Position numbers and translations under genes: made by a program. Below, one piece after another: positions 1 to 7,689 of a stretch of DNA of 64,000 bases. The notes below the pieces were generated by a model that was not told where the DNA came from, made no database searches, and saw nothing but the letters and a program-made list of their open reading frames with translations. Where the stretch lies: NCBI RefSeq assembly GCF_001591665.1, contig NZ_BCVI01000033.1, positions 103,344 to 167,343 of the forward strand, in the 5' to 3' direction. Source of the stretch: Neobacillus soli NBRC 102451 (lineage in GTDB: Bacteria; Bacillota; Bacilli; Bacillales; Cytobacillaceae). Numbering within the stretch: the first letter of the stretch is position 1; each line of letters starts with the position of its first letter.

Positions 1-1
1 T

Positions 2-367
2 AATGATGGGAAAATTTCAAAAGAAGAATTAGAAGCGTTATTAGGAGAAAAGGAAGAGGAAACCACCCCCTTTCTATTTAAAGATTTAGAGGAGAAGCCC
101 CTCAAAGAGGATGGAGAAGATTCCCTCAATTTAAACCTGCTAATGGATATTAATTTAGAGATTGTCGTGGAATTAGGGAGAACAAAGAAGAAAATTAATG
201 AAATATTAGAGCTATCACAGGGTTCGATTATCGAATTGGACCGTGTGTCCGGGGAACCAGTGGATTTATTAATCAACGGAAAAGTGGTCGCCAAAGGCGA
301 GGTCGTCGTCATTGACGAATACTTTGGGATTCGAATTACGGAAATCATTAATAAGACCATCAATTAA
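2..367 (+). CDS. fliN: Flagellar switch protein FliN, 5'-truncated by window edge
   Basis: The reading frame is open from base 2 and ends at a TAA at 365-367, so this is the 3' part of a gene that starts left of the window. The first visible residues ([11 protein letters not shown]) match the short amphipathic motif at the start of FliM/FliY/FliN proteins that binds the chemotaxis machinery. A charged linker follows, then a complete SpoA/FliN domain of about 75 residues ([34 protein letters not shown]). FliN builds the cytoplasmic C-ring of the flagellar motor. Because the motif lies close to the SpoA domain, this is a short FliN and not a long FliY with CheC repeats. A second FliN-type gene lies at 9481. 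The true start is not visible. Confidence 0.85.
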   Translation, partial: NDGKISKEELEALLGEKEEETTPFLFKDLEEKPLKEDGEDSLNLNLLMDINLEIVVELGRTKKKINEILELSQGSIIELDRVSGEPVDLLINGKVVAKGEVVVIDEYFGIRITEIINKTIN

Positions 368-419
368 TGGAAAGGAAGGGCTAATTCGCAAGAAATTAGC
401 CTTTCCTTTCCATTTTTTC
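367..419 (+). terminator. Rho-independent terminator after fliN
   Basis: Arms 367-386 and 394-413 form a 20-bp stem with a single G-U pair, followed by a run of six T. It begins at the fliN stop codon and separates that operon from fliD. Confidence 0.9.
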
Positions 420-426
420 TAGCATT

Positions 427-453
427 CAACGTTTGTTGTTAAAATGCCGTTAT
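427..453 (+). promoter_or_regulatory. Possible sigma-D promoter of fliD
   Basis: GCCGTTAT at 446-453 is one base from the sigma-D (sigma-28) -10 consensus GCCGATAT. The -35 position at about 427-430 reads CAAC, a poor match to TAAA. This is a candidate only. It is supported by position: after a terminator and 40 bp upstream of fliD, a late flagellar gene usually read by sigma-D. Confidence 0.35.
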
Positions 454-493
454 CCCTTATTAAATACTTTAATCAGGTTCGGAGGATGGCAGG

Positions 494-2050
494 ATGATTA
501 CAAACAATCTTCGTTTTTCTGGTTTGGTTTCTGGAATGGATACCGAGACCCTTGTAAAAAAATTAATGGATGCGGAAAAAGCGCAATTAAATAAAGTTTT
601 GCAAAATAAGACAAAGACTGAATGGAAAGTAGATGCTTATCGAGAGGTAAATACGAAATTCTTAGACTTACGTTCGGCGACTGAAAATCTAAGGCTAGAA
701 GCTACTTTTAACAAAAGTAAACTTACTTCATCAGACCTCAGTAAGGTAGAGGTCTCATTAACGGGAGCAGCAAGCAGAAGCGAGTATATCATTTCTTCTG
801 CGAAGCCTTATCAGCCGGGCATACCTTCCTCCATAAAATTTTCATCCGCTGGTGTGACAAGTGAGACAAGTGAATTTGGGGCAGGGAATGGGTTTCAGTT
901 TACCCTGAACGGGGAAATCATTGACCTCGGTGATCACGATACGATTCGAGGCGCGATGACAAAAATCAATGCCTTAGCCGATAAAACCGGAGTTACTGCC
1001 AGCTATTCAAGCGGCGATCAGGCAATTGTTTTTACCGCGAAAGACGCGACGAAGGATATAACTATTTCTAATGTATCGAACGGTAATAATGTATTAAAGA
1101 TAGCAGCGGGTACTGTCAGCGAGACACAAAATGATTTCCCGGCAGGTAACCCGAGTGGTGCTGCCGGAAACTCAGGCGTGAAAGCTGTCGATGGCGAGGT
1201 AACGATTAATGGAACGAAACTGACGCTAAAAAGTAATCAGCTAAGCTACGACGGGATTACCTTTACCATTAAAACAGAAATACCAACGGGCAGCCATGTA
1301 ACGATTACGAAAAAGGCGGATGTCGATTCCATCTTCGACAGCATTAAAAACTTTGTGGATAAATATAACGACACGATTAAAAGCTTGAATGATAAGTTAG
1401 GTGAGAAGCGCAATAAAAACTTTTCTCCGCTTTTAGATGACCAGAAAAAGGATATGAAAGAGAAAGAAATAGAGTTGTGGGAAGAAAAAGCGAAGAGTGG
1501 TTTATTGCAAAGTGATCGGATGATTTCTTCGGCTTTGGATAAATTGAGACGTACGTTATACTCCAGTGTTGGTGATTCGAATCCCCAAAAAATGAATAGC
1601 TCCTTTGATTCACTAGCTGAAATTGGTATAACGACAAGTTCTAATTACAAGGACAATGGTAAGCTGGTAATCGATGAAAGTAAATTAAGAGCAGCGCTAG
1701 AAAATAATATTCAAGATGTCACCTTGTTATTTACTAAAAAATATGACACCACTAAGCCGGGAGACAATACCGCTAATAATAAAGACGAATTTAACAACAG
1801 CGGGATTGGTTGGAGGCTGTACGATCAACTCAATGAAACGATGAAGGAAATTACTAAAACTGCGGGTACTTCCAATGACGCGTATCTATCGAAATCCCTG
1901 CAGCAGCTGGATACCCAAATCGATTCTTGGGAGAAACGATTACAAATAAAAGAAAATTATTATTGGAAACAGTTCACGGCAATGGAGCAGGCAATTCAAA
2001 AGGCCAATACCCAAAGCGGTTGGTTAACGCAGCAATTGGGCGGAGGTTGA
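494..2050 (+). CDS. fliD: Flagellar filament cap protein FliD (HAP2)
   Basis: FliD forms the cap at the filament tip and inserts new flagellin subunits after they leave the export channel. The N-terminus (RFSGLVSGMDTETLVKKLM) is the conserved FliD_N signature. The C-terminal coiled region of about 110 residues (LDTQIDSWEKRLQIKENYYW) is the FliD_C signature. The middle, about residues 90-270, is the variable surface part. At 518 residues it is of normal length. The ATG at 494 has GGAGG at 481-485 and a second purine-rich stretch. The fliT-like gene follows after 4 bp and fliS follows that, giving the usual cap-plus-chaperones cluster between two terminators. Confidence 0.95.
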   Translation: MITNNLRFSGLVSGMDTETLVKKLMDAEKAQLNKVLQNKTKTEWKVDAYREVNTKFLDLRSATENLRLEATFNKSKLTSSDLSKVEVSLTGAASRSEYIISSAKPYQPGIPSSIKFSSAGVTSETSEFGAGNGFQFTLNGEIIDLGDHDTIRGAMTKINALADKTGVTASYSSGDQAIVFTAKDATKDITISNVSNGNNVLKIAAGTVSETQNDFPAGNPSGAAGNSGVKAVDGEVTINGTKLTLKSNQLSYDGITFTIKTEIPTGSHVTITKKADVDSIFDSIKNFVDKYNDTIKSLNDKLGEKRNKNFSPLLDDQKKDMKEKEIELWEEKAKSGLLQSDRMISSALDKLRRTLYSSVGDSNPQKMNSSFDSLAEIGITTSSNYKDNGKLVIDESKLRAALENNIQDVTLLFTKKYDTTKPGDNTANNKDEFNNSGIGWRLYDQLNETMKEITKTAGTSNDAYLSKSLQQLDTQIDSWEKRLQIKENYYWKQFTAMEQAIQKANTQSGWLTQQLGGG

Positions 2051-2054
2051 AACC

Positions 2055-2411
2055 TTGTACGAAGAAAAAGAAGCTTTACTTAAAAAGTATCATCAGCTTA
2101 CTAAGCAATTAGTAAACGACAGGGACGAATTGGCGGCAGAAGATATTCAAGCCATTTTGGATGAACGGCAGGCCTGTATCGGAGAAGTAAACCAATTGGA
2201 TCGAAATGCGGGTCAGATTATTCTAAACCCAGCAATCAATGAGCAGCTGTTGCAGATGATTCCATTAGAGACATCCCTTCAAGAAAAGCTAAAGGAAGCA
2301 CGGCAAAAGGTGATTGCGAATATTCACGCTCTCAAAAAGGAAAAAAGTATCAAAAATTATGGTGAATCATCGCCCGTTTCTCATGGTTTATTTTATGACA
2401 AAAGAAAATAG
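2055..2411 (+). CDS. FliT-like flagellar chaperone
   Basis: A 118-residue, highly charged, all-helical protein with heptad spacing through most of its length (for example LLKKYHQLTKQLV and LQEKLKEARQKVIANI). Its size, composition and place between fliD and fliS fit FliT, the export chaperone of FliD, a family with weak sequence conservation. The start is a TTG at 2055; its ribosome site GGAGG overlaps the end of fliD (2042-2046), so the two genes are probably translationally coupled. In B. subtilis the order is fliD-fliS-fliT; here the FliT-like gene comes before fliS. Function is inferred from context and coiled-coil character rather than from a diagnostic motif. Confidence 0.65.
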   Translation: MYEEKEALLKKYHQLTKQLVNDRDELAAEDIQAILDERQACIGEVNQLDRNAGQIILNPAINEQLLQMIPLETSLQEKLKEARQKVIANIHALKKEKSIKNYGESSPVSHGLFYDKRK

Positions 2412-2428
2412 CAGAAAGGTGGAAATTC

Positions 2429-2806
2429 ATGTCTCTTACACATCCTTACCAAGCCTATGAGAATAATCAAGTGTTATTTGCCAAGGGGGAAGAACTTACA
2501 CTGCTTTTATATAAAGGTGCGGTGAAATTTATTGAACAGGCAAAACTTGCGATGGAAAAAAAAGATTGGTCAAGGGCCAATAATCGAATCATTAAAACGC
2601 AGAATATCATTAGTGAATTAATGGTAACGCTAAACATGGATATGGAAATATCAAATTCACTTATTCTTCTCTATGACTATATGAAGCAAAGGTTGATAGA
2701 AGCCAATATAAAAAAAGAGATGAAAATACTAAATGAAGTTCAGGAAATGCTGGTAGAATTACTAGGAGCTTGGACGGAAGCGATGAAGGTTATTAGACCT
2801 ACTTAA
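2429..2806 (+). CDS. fliS: Flagellin export chaperone FliS
   Basis: FliS binds the disordered C-terminus of flagellin in the cytoplasm and prevents early polymerisation. The 125-residue protein shows the family pattern: an N-terminal AYENNQV motif (usually AYxxNxV), then ELTLLLYKGAVKFIEQA, then the helical segment around RIIKTQNIISELMVTLNMD and SLILLYDYMKQRLIEANIK. The start ATG at 2429 is preceded by AAAGGTGG. It is the last gene of the fliD-fliT-fliS group; its stop codon lies inside the stem of the following terminator. Confidence 0.95.
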   Translation: MSLTHPYQAYENNQVLFAKGEELTLLLYKGAVKFIEQAKLAMEKKDWSRANNRIIKTQNIISELMVTLNMDMEISNSLILLYDYMKQRLIEANIKKEMKILNEVQEMLVELLGAWTEAMKVIRPT

Positions 2807-2838
2807 CTTGTTATTTTTTTGTTAAGTAGGTCTTTTTT
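2795..2838 (+). terminator. Terminator after fliS
   Basis: Perfect 13-bp stem (2795-2807 with 2821-2833) followed by TTTTT. The stem includes the fliS stop codon. Confidence 0.92.
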
Positions 2839-2851
2839 CGTTTTTTCCCCA

Positions 2852-2880
2852 TTGTAATATTTTTCATGTCATTGTAATAT
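2852..2880 (+). promoter_or_regulatory. Candidate sigma-A promoter of the flgB operon
   Basis: TTGTAA (2852-2857) and TAATAT (2875-2880) are separated by exactly 17 bp, just after the fliS terminator and about 45 bases before the riboswitch aptamer. Each hexamer matches four of six consensus bases. Both hexamers lie in a direct repeat of the 10-mer ATTGTAATAT (2851-2860 and 2871-2880), so part of the match could be coincidental. Confidence 0.45.
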
Positions 2881-2924
2881 TAAAGTATTGAAAATTTCGA
2901 CCACATTCACCAGAAAACGACATT

Positions 2925-3020
2925 CACAATCCGATAAAGGCAAACCTGGAGAAATCCAGGGACGCAAAGCTATAGGGGCTAAAATCAATCATGATTACGC
3001 CAGCCAGTTGCCGAAGAGTT
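2925..3020 (+). promoter_or_regulatory. c-di-GMP-I (GEMM) riboswitch aptamer, leader of flgB operon
   Basis: The sequence carries the GEMM-I landmarks in order: AAAGGCAAACC at 2936-2946, a six-pair hairpin closed by a GAAA tetraloop (CCTGGA/TCCAGG), the near-invariant GACGCAAAGC at 2961-2970, a P3 helix region with GGGGCTAAAA, and the closing CAGTTGCC at 3005-3012. GGCAA (2939-2943) pairs with TTGCC (3008-3012) to close the aptamer. The element senses the second messenger cyclic di-GMP. A terminator follows directly (3038-3062). CCGAAGA (3011-3017) can pair perfectly with TCTTCGG (3043-3049) inside that terminator, so closing the aptamer removes an anti-terminator. This predicts an OFF switch. 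Confidence 0.9.
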
Positions 3021-3037
3021 ATAGTTTATTTACTATT

Positions 3038-3062
3038 GCTATTCTTCGGAATAGTATTTTTT
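3038..3062 (+). terminator. Expression-platform terminator of the c-di-GMP riboswitch
   Basis: A seven-pair stem (3038-3044 with 3049-3055) closed by a UUCG tetraloop is followed by an A and then seven T. It sits between the aptamer and flgB, so it acts as a conditional attenuator and not as the end of a gene. Confidence 0.88.
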
Positions 3063-3112
3063 TGTCGTTAAAAAAATTGGTAAAAAATAACATAAGTGAG
3101 AGGAGGTTATTT

Positions 3113-3493
3113 ATGCTGCAAAACATTACCGTCCTGCAACAGGCTTTAGATGCTTCTGTTTTAAGACATAATGCCATTTCAAACAATATAGCAAATGTTA
3201 ATACGCCAAATTACAAGCCTCAAAAAGTAGTTTTTGAGGAAATTCTAAAGGGAGAACTAGCAAACTCGTCTTTCAAGGGTAAACGGTCCGACTCCAAACA
3301 TATTCCCATCGGAAATTCAATCGCCAAGCCCTTTATTACCGAGCAACCTATGGTGATGCAAAATAATGGGAATGGCGTAGATGTCGATAGCGAAATGACC
3401 AATTTAACAAAAAACTCCATTTGGTATCAAACACTAAGCTATCAGCTAAGTGAAGAATTTAATTTATTAAAAACAGCTATTAAGTCAAGGTAG
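3113..3493 (+). CDS. flgB: Flagellar basal-body rod protein FlgB
   Basis: FlgB is the proximal rod subunit, exported early by the flagellar type III system. The 126-residue protein has the rod/hook N-terminal motif (LDASVLRHNAISNNIANVNT, with NY just after) and the C-terminal segment MTNLTKNSIWYQTL. I chose the ATG at 3113 because AGGAGG at 3101-3106 precedes it at good spacing and the protein then has the family length. The open frame continues upstream to 2888, but that part is the riboswitch and is not coding. It is the first gene of a long operon in which neighbours overlap or lie a few bases apart. Confidence 0.95.
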   Translation: MLQNITVLQQALDASVLRHNAISNNIANVNTPNYKPQKVVFEEILKGELANSSFKGKRSDSKHIPIGNSIAKPFITEQPMVMQNNGNGVDVDSEMTNLTKNSIWYQTLSYQLSEEFNLLKTAIKSR

Positions 3494-3504
3494 GGGATTC
3501 TAAT

Positions 3505-3945
3505 ATGTCAATGTTTGCGCCATTAAACATTAGTTCTTCGGCATTAACAGCAGGACGTCTGAAAATGGATATCATTTCTTCAAATATCGCCAATGCCACA
3601 ACCACGAGAGGGAAATTGGTTAATGGGGAATGGATACCCTATCGAAGAAAAATGGTGGAGGTAGAGCCAAAGGGGACGGCACCGTTCAGTCAATTTTTAA
3701 AAGATGAACTCGGGGCCAATGGAGTAAAAGTAACCGGGATTGTAGAAGACAAGACACCTTTTCAACCTATATATGATCCAACAAATCCCGACGCAAACAA
3801 GGATGGATACGTGATGATGCCTAACGTGGATATCACGAAAGAAATGGTGGACCTTATGAGTGCCTCAAGGGCCTATGAAGCAAATATTACCGCCTTTAAT
3901 GTGGGAAAAAGTATCTCTTTAAAAGCTTTAGATATTGGTAAATAA
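3505..3945 (+). CDS. flgC: Flagellar basal-body rod protein FlgC
   Basis: FlgC is the second proximal rod protein. The N-terminal rod motif is clear (SSSALTAGRLKMDIISSNIANATTT), and the C-terminal motif VDITKEMVDLMSASRAYEAN, with a following NV, is the FlgC/FlgG-type D0 helix. The central VKVTGIVEDKTPFQPIYDPTNP is typical of FlgC. Length 146 residues is normal. It begins 11 bp after flgB, with a GGGGATT-type ribosome site. Confidence 0.95.
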   Translation: MSMFAPLNISSSALTAGRLKMDIISSNIANATTTRGKLVNGEWIPYRRKMVEVEPKGTAPFSQFLKDELGANGVKVTGIVEDKTPFQPIYDPTNPDANKDGYVMMPNVDITKEMVDLMSASRAYEANITAFNVGKSISLKALDIGK

Positions 3946-3957
3946 GGAGTTTATCTA

Positions 3958-4257
3958 ATGAAAATTGATCAATTGTCAGCAAACTCATCACCGTTTTTTG
4001 AAATAAATCGAAATGTACATCCGGTGTCCTCACCAAAGACTTCCTTTTCCTCGGCGTTGGGCGAGGCATTGCAAAACGCAAACGAAACGATTGTGAATTC
4101 AGAGAAGATGTCAGAAAGAATCGCAACCGGTGAAATAAAGAATATTCATGATGTCACGATTGCAGCCCAAAAGGCCCAAATTGCTCTTCAGTTAACAACG
4201 ACAGTCAGGGATAAAGTGGTTGAAGCCTATCAGGAAATTATGAGAATGCAAGTCTAA
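3958..4257 (+). CDS. fliE: Flagellar hook-basal body protein FliE
   Basis: FliE links the MS ring (FliF) to the rod. The 99-residue protein has the family C-terminal half: FSSALGEALQNANETIV, then a segment with ATGEIKNIHDVTIAAQKAQ, then LQLTTTVRDKVVEAYQEIMRMQV. These helices form the junction with FlgB. The ATG at 3958 follows AAGGAG, 12 bp after flgC. It lies between flgC and fliF, as in most Bacillaceae. Confidence 0.94.
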   Translation: MKIDQLSANSSPFFEINRNVHPVSSPKTSFSSALGEALQNANETIVNSEKMSERIATGEIKNIHDVTIAAQKAQIALQLTTTVRDKVVEAYQEIMRMQV

Positions 4258-4294
4258 TGGGCAGCTTATTTTTGACTAGAACGGCGGGGAATTT

Positions 4295-5911
4295 ATGAAA
4301 CAAAAATTCGTTGACTTGAAGGAAAAATTATCGCAGTCTTGGAAAAATGGCAGCAAAAAGAGCAAAACGTTATATATAGGTACATTCATAGCAGTGGCAG
4401 CCATTTTAAGCATATTTATTTTCTTCTTTTTGAAACCAAATTATGTTCCACTCTATACAAATAGCTTAAGTCAAAAGGAAATCGGTGAAATTAAGGGAGT
4501 TTTAGAAAAACAAGGATTCACCACCTATAAAATTTCCAATAATGGGACGCAAATCCTTGTTCCAAAAGAATCGGCTCCCGACTTGATTGTTAATTTGGCG
4601 TCTGAAGGCCTTCCTAAAAATGGTCCGATTAGTTTTACAGACCAGACAAAGGATCTGAAGTTCGGCATAACGGAACAGGAATTAGACGTCATCGAGAGGG
4701 AAACGATTCAGAAGCAATTAGCTAATTTAATGACAAAGATAAGTGGTGTGAAAAGCGCCGAGGTTATGATTACCGTGCCAAAGGATAGTGTCTTTATTCG
4801 GCCGGAGAATGAAGGGAAAGCAAGTGCCTCCATCATTATTGACCTAGAACCGGGCACTGAACTAGAACAAGGCCAAATTAAAGCACTCTATTTCTTAGCC
4901 TCTAAGAGTATCCCTAATCTGCCAAAGGAAAATATCGTGATTACCGATCAATACGGTCAGCTATTAACATTAGCTAATTCTGATGATGCAAGCTTTGATG
5001 GAACAGATAGCTATGAAAACCAAAGAAAAGTGAAACAAAAGGTTGAGGCAGACATTCAGCAAAGCATTCAACAGATGTTAGGCACGATGCTAGGTAGAGA
5101 CAAAGTATACGTTCAGACATTCGCCAAGTTGAATTTTGATAAGGTAAAAACAGAGCAAAGCCTTGTGGAGCCGTCGAACAAGGATACAAATGAAGGAATT
5201 AAGGTAAGTGTTGAAGAGATTTCCAAAATATATAAAGGCAAGGGAACACCTCCTACCGGCGGGGTGGATGGGACAGGTGAGGGTGATGTTCCGGCCTATG
5301 CCTCAAACGGCGATGGTGGAACTAGTGAATACACGGATACTCAAAATAGAATCAATTACGAAGTCAATCGGATTACAAAAGAAATTATCCAAAGTCCCTA
5401 TACGTTAGAAGACTTAACCATTAATGTCGGTGTCGAGCCTCCTAACCCGAGAATTCCCAATTCGTTAACACCTGACACGGTAGCAAACATCAGAAATATC
5501 CTCTCCAATGTGGTTCGGACCGCCATTGGCAGCAATAATACGATGACAAATGCAGATATTAACAACCGGATTACGGTATTCCCGAGAGAATTTTCCGGAA
5601 AAACAGAAATGGCTGTTCCACAAGCCAAAGATACAGAGAAAAAGTCTTATTTGAATTATATCTTACTTGGACTCGCGGCATTAGCTTTACTAGTTGGCGG
5701 AATCCTGGTCGGCAGATTACTCAAGCGTAAAAAGGATGAGGATCTCGATCCATTTTCAGAATACTTGGAAGCAAAAAAGATTGATGAATTTGATGAATCC
5801 TTAATGAAAAAGGAAACCGTGCAAGATGAAATTAACGAATTAGCAGGTAAAAATACGGAGGAATTCGTTGATCTCTTACGCTACTGGTTAAAAGAAGAAA
5901 AGGAGGGATAA
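4295..5911 (+). CDS. fliF: Flagellar MS-ring protein FliF
   Basis: FliF makes the membrane-embedded MS ring on which the motor and export apparatus are assembled. It has 538 residues. A first transmembrane helix lies at about residues 26-46 (IAVAAILSIFIFFFL), followed by the YscJ-type ring-building motif (VPLYTNSLSQKEIGEI) and the conserved LDVIERETIQKQLANLMTKI and SAEVMITVPKDSVF segments. A flexible Gly-rich stretch lies near residues 315-345, and a second membrane helix near 450-472. The charged cytoplasmic tail binds FliG (VDLLRYWLKEEKEG at the end). fliG begins 2 bp after the stop codon. Confidence 0.96.
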   Translation: MKQKFVDLKEKLSQSWKNGSKKSKTLYIGTFIAVAAILSIFIFFFLKPNYVPLYTNSLSQKEIGEIKGVLEKQGFTTYKISNNGTQILVPKESAPDLIVNLASEGLPKNGPISFTDQTKDLKFGITEQELDVIERETIQKQLANLMTKISGVKSAEVMITVPKDSVFIRPENEGKASASIIIDLEPGTELEQGQIKALYFLASKSIPNLPKENIVITDQYGQLLTLANSDDASFDGTDSYENQRKVKQKVEADIQQSIQQMLGTMLGRDKVYVQTFAKLNFDKVKTEQSLVEPSNKDTNEGIKVSVEEISKIYKGKGTPPTGGVDGTGEGDVPAYASNGDGGTSEYTDTQNRINYEVNRITKEIIQSPYTLEDLTINVGVEPPNPRIPNSLTPDTVANIRNILSNVVRTAIGSNNTMTNADINNRITVFPREFSGKTEMAVPQAKDTEKKSYLNYILLGLAALALLVGGILVGRLLKRKKDEDLDPFSEYLEAKKIDEFDESLMKKETVQDEINELAGKNTEEFVDLLRYWLKEEKEG

Positions 5912-5912
5912 C

Positions 5913-6914
5913 ATGCGCAAGCTAACGGGAATTCAAAAAGTGGCCATTCTTTTGGTTTCTTTAGGAATAAAGGGTTCCTCCACGATTTACAAACACTTGA
6001 AAGAAGAAGAAGTGGAATTATTAACGAAAGAAATTGCTACTCTTCAATGGATTGATTCAAAAGTGAAGGAAGACGTTTTAAATGAATTTTACCAAATGGC
6101 TTCTAAACGAAATGTTGTTTCAAAAGGTGGAGAACATTTTGCTAAGGATGTCCTTGCCCTTTCGTTTGGAGAAGAGAAAGCAAATGAAATGCTCCATCGT
6201 TCTTCCGAAAAGAATCTAAAGAAGCCATTCTACTTTGCTCATAGGGCTGAACCGGTCCAGATCTTGAACCTTTTGCAATATGAGAATTCTCAAACGATTG
6301 CCCTTGTTTTATCGTATTTAGATTCGAAAAAGGCATCGGCCATCCTTTCTTCATTTTCAGCCGAAAAACAAACCGACATTGCCACGAAAATTGCCTTAAT
6401 GGACACCGTATCTCCGGAAGTGGTGCGGCAAGTCGAGGAAGTTCTTCAAGAAAAGCTCGCGACTACTACATCGCAAGATTATACGGTAAACAATGGGATT
6501 GATAATATAGTCAATATTTTAACCAGCGTTGACCGCGGCACAGAAAAACATATCTTAGAAGCCTTATCACAGCAAAGTCCAAGCCTGGCAGATGAAATCA
6601 AAGGAAAGATGTTTATCTTTGAAGATATTGCTCTCTTAGATAATTATTCGATTCAAAGAATTCTTCGCGATGTCGATAGTGAAGACTTATATTTAGCCTT
6701 GAAAATTGCCAGTGAAGATTTAAAAGAAACGATCTTTAGAAACATCTCGAAAAGACGTGTGGAATTACTTGAAGAACAAGGGAAATATGATAAACCTGTT
6801 CGGATGAAGGAAGCGGAGGAAGCACAAGGCCGCATCGTAAGAATTGTTCGAAAGTTGGAAGAAGAGGGTTCCATCATTATCGAAAGAAGAGGTGGAGAGG
6901 CAGTTGTCGTCTAA
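5913..6914 (+). CDS. fliG: Flagellar motor switch protein FliG
   Basis: FliG is the C-ring protein that transmits torque from the MotAB stator and links FliF to FliM/FliN. The 333-residue protein starts with the FliG_N motif (LTGIQKVAILLVSLG), has the middle-domain EHPQ-type region (HRAEPVQILNLLQYENSQTI, so EPVQ here) and the C-terminal torque domain (MFIFEDIALLDNYSIQRIL, then DSEDLYLALK). The charged residues of the torque helix are in place. The stop codon overlaps the fliH start region, indicating coupled translation. Confidence 0.96.
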   Translation: MRKLTGIQKVAILLVSLGIKGSSTIYKHLKEEEVELLTKEIATLQWIDSKVKEDVLNEFYQMASKRNVVSKGGEHFAKDVLALSFGEEKANEMLHRSSEKNLKKPFYFAHRAEPVQILNLLQYENSQTIALVLSYLDSKKASAILSSFSAEKQTDIATKIALMDTVSPEVVRQVEEVLQEKLATTTSQDYTVNNGIDNIVNILTSVDRGTEKHILEALSQQSPSLADEIKGKMFIFEDIALLDNYSIQRILRDVDSEDLYLALKIASEDLKETIFRNISKRRVELLEEQGKYDKPVRMKEAEEAQGRIVRIVRKLEEEGSIIIERRGGEAVVV

Positions 6915-7689
6915 GATTTTCAAAAATACTTCCATCCATCCTGTCATCGAAGCTAAATTGCTGTTAACAAGAAAGAAGCTGAATAATGATTCCGGCCTTT
7001 CGCTTGAATCGGATCAATGCGCTGAGGAGTGCATCAAACACGCGGAACAACAAGCAGCCACGCTGTTGGAAAAGGCCCACGAGCAGATTTTACGAGAAAA
7101 AGAAACGGCAGAATCCGAGCTTCTGCAGTGGAAACGACTCCAACGAGAGAAAATAATGGCCGAACTCGAAGAAATCAAAAAGCAGGGGTGGAGCGAAGGG
7201 TACGATGCAGGGATTAGCCAGGCAGAGAACGACTATTCCTCCCAAATCCAGTTAGCTGCAGAGGTCTTGGAAAAGGCCTATAAAGAGAAGAAGGACATTA
7301 TCAAAGAATCAGAACCGTTTGTGATTGAGCTTTCCATCCAAATGGCCTCCAAGATTATTCAACAGGAATTAGCAGCAAATCCAGATGTACTCATTGAGAT
7401 GATTAAACGAAACCTGGTCGATTCCAATGAGCGCTCGATGATTTCGATTTGTGTTAGTCCAGAGGATTTTACCTTCGTCCAAAATCAGCGCAATCTTTTA
7501 CTTGAATCCTTGGAGGGGCAAATTGAAGTGAAAATTTTACCGGAGCACTCCATCGAAAAAGGCGGCTGTGTCATCCGCACCTCTTATGGAAGTATTGATG
7601 CCCGGATTGATGTTCAATTGAGGGAAATAAAACAAGCATTGCTTAAAACGTTACGGGATGATTCGTATGAAGAAAATGCTCGAGATTGA
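6904..7689 (+). CDS. fliH: Flagellar export ATPase regulator FliH
   Basis: FliH forms a stator-like stalk that holds the export ATPase FliI and docks it at the C-ring. The 261-residue protein begins SSKIFKN (SKIIK is the usual opening). It has a long charged coiled coil (about residues 45-110), a GYDAG motif (about 100-105) and the C-terminal FliH/VirB E-subunit fold (LSIQMASKIIQQELAANPDVL; GGCVIRTSYGSIDARIDVQL). I chose TTG at 6904, which has GGTGGAGAGG directly upstream and overlaps the last codons of fliG. A TTG 60 bases earlier keeps the frame but has no good ribosome site. The 3' end overlaps fliI. Confidence 0.9.
   Translation: MSSKIFKNTSIHPVIEAKLLLTRKKLNNDSGLSLESDQCAEECIKHAEQQAATLLEKAHEQILREKETAESELLQWKRLQREKIMAELEEIKKQGWSEGYDAGISQAENDYSSQIQLAAEVLEKAYKEKKDIIKESEPFVIELSIQMASKIIQQELAANPDVLIEMIKRNLVDSNERSMISICVSPEDFTFVQNQRNLLLESLEGQIEVKILPEHSIEKGGCVIRTSYGSIDARIDVQLREIKQALLKTLRDDSYEENARD

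Noticed and set aside
2888..3112. N-terminal extension of FlgB by 75 codons
   Set aside because: The stretch is the GEMM riboswitch and its terminator; the ATG at 3113 has AGGAGG and gives the normal FlgB length.
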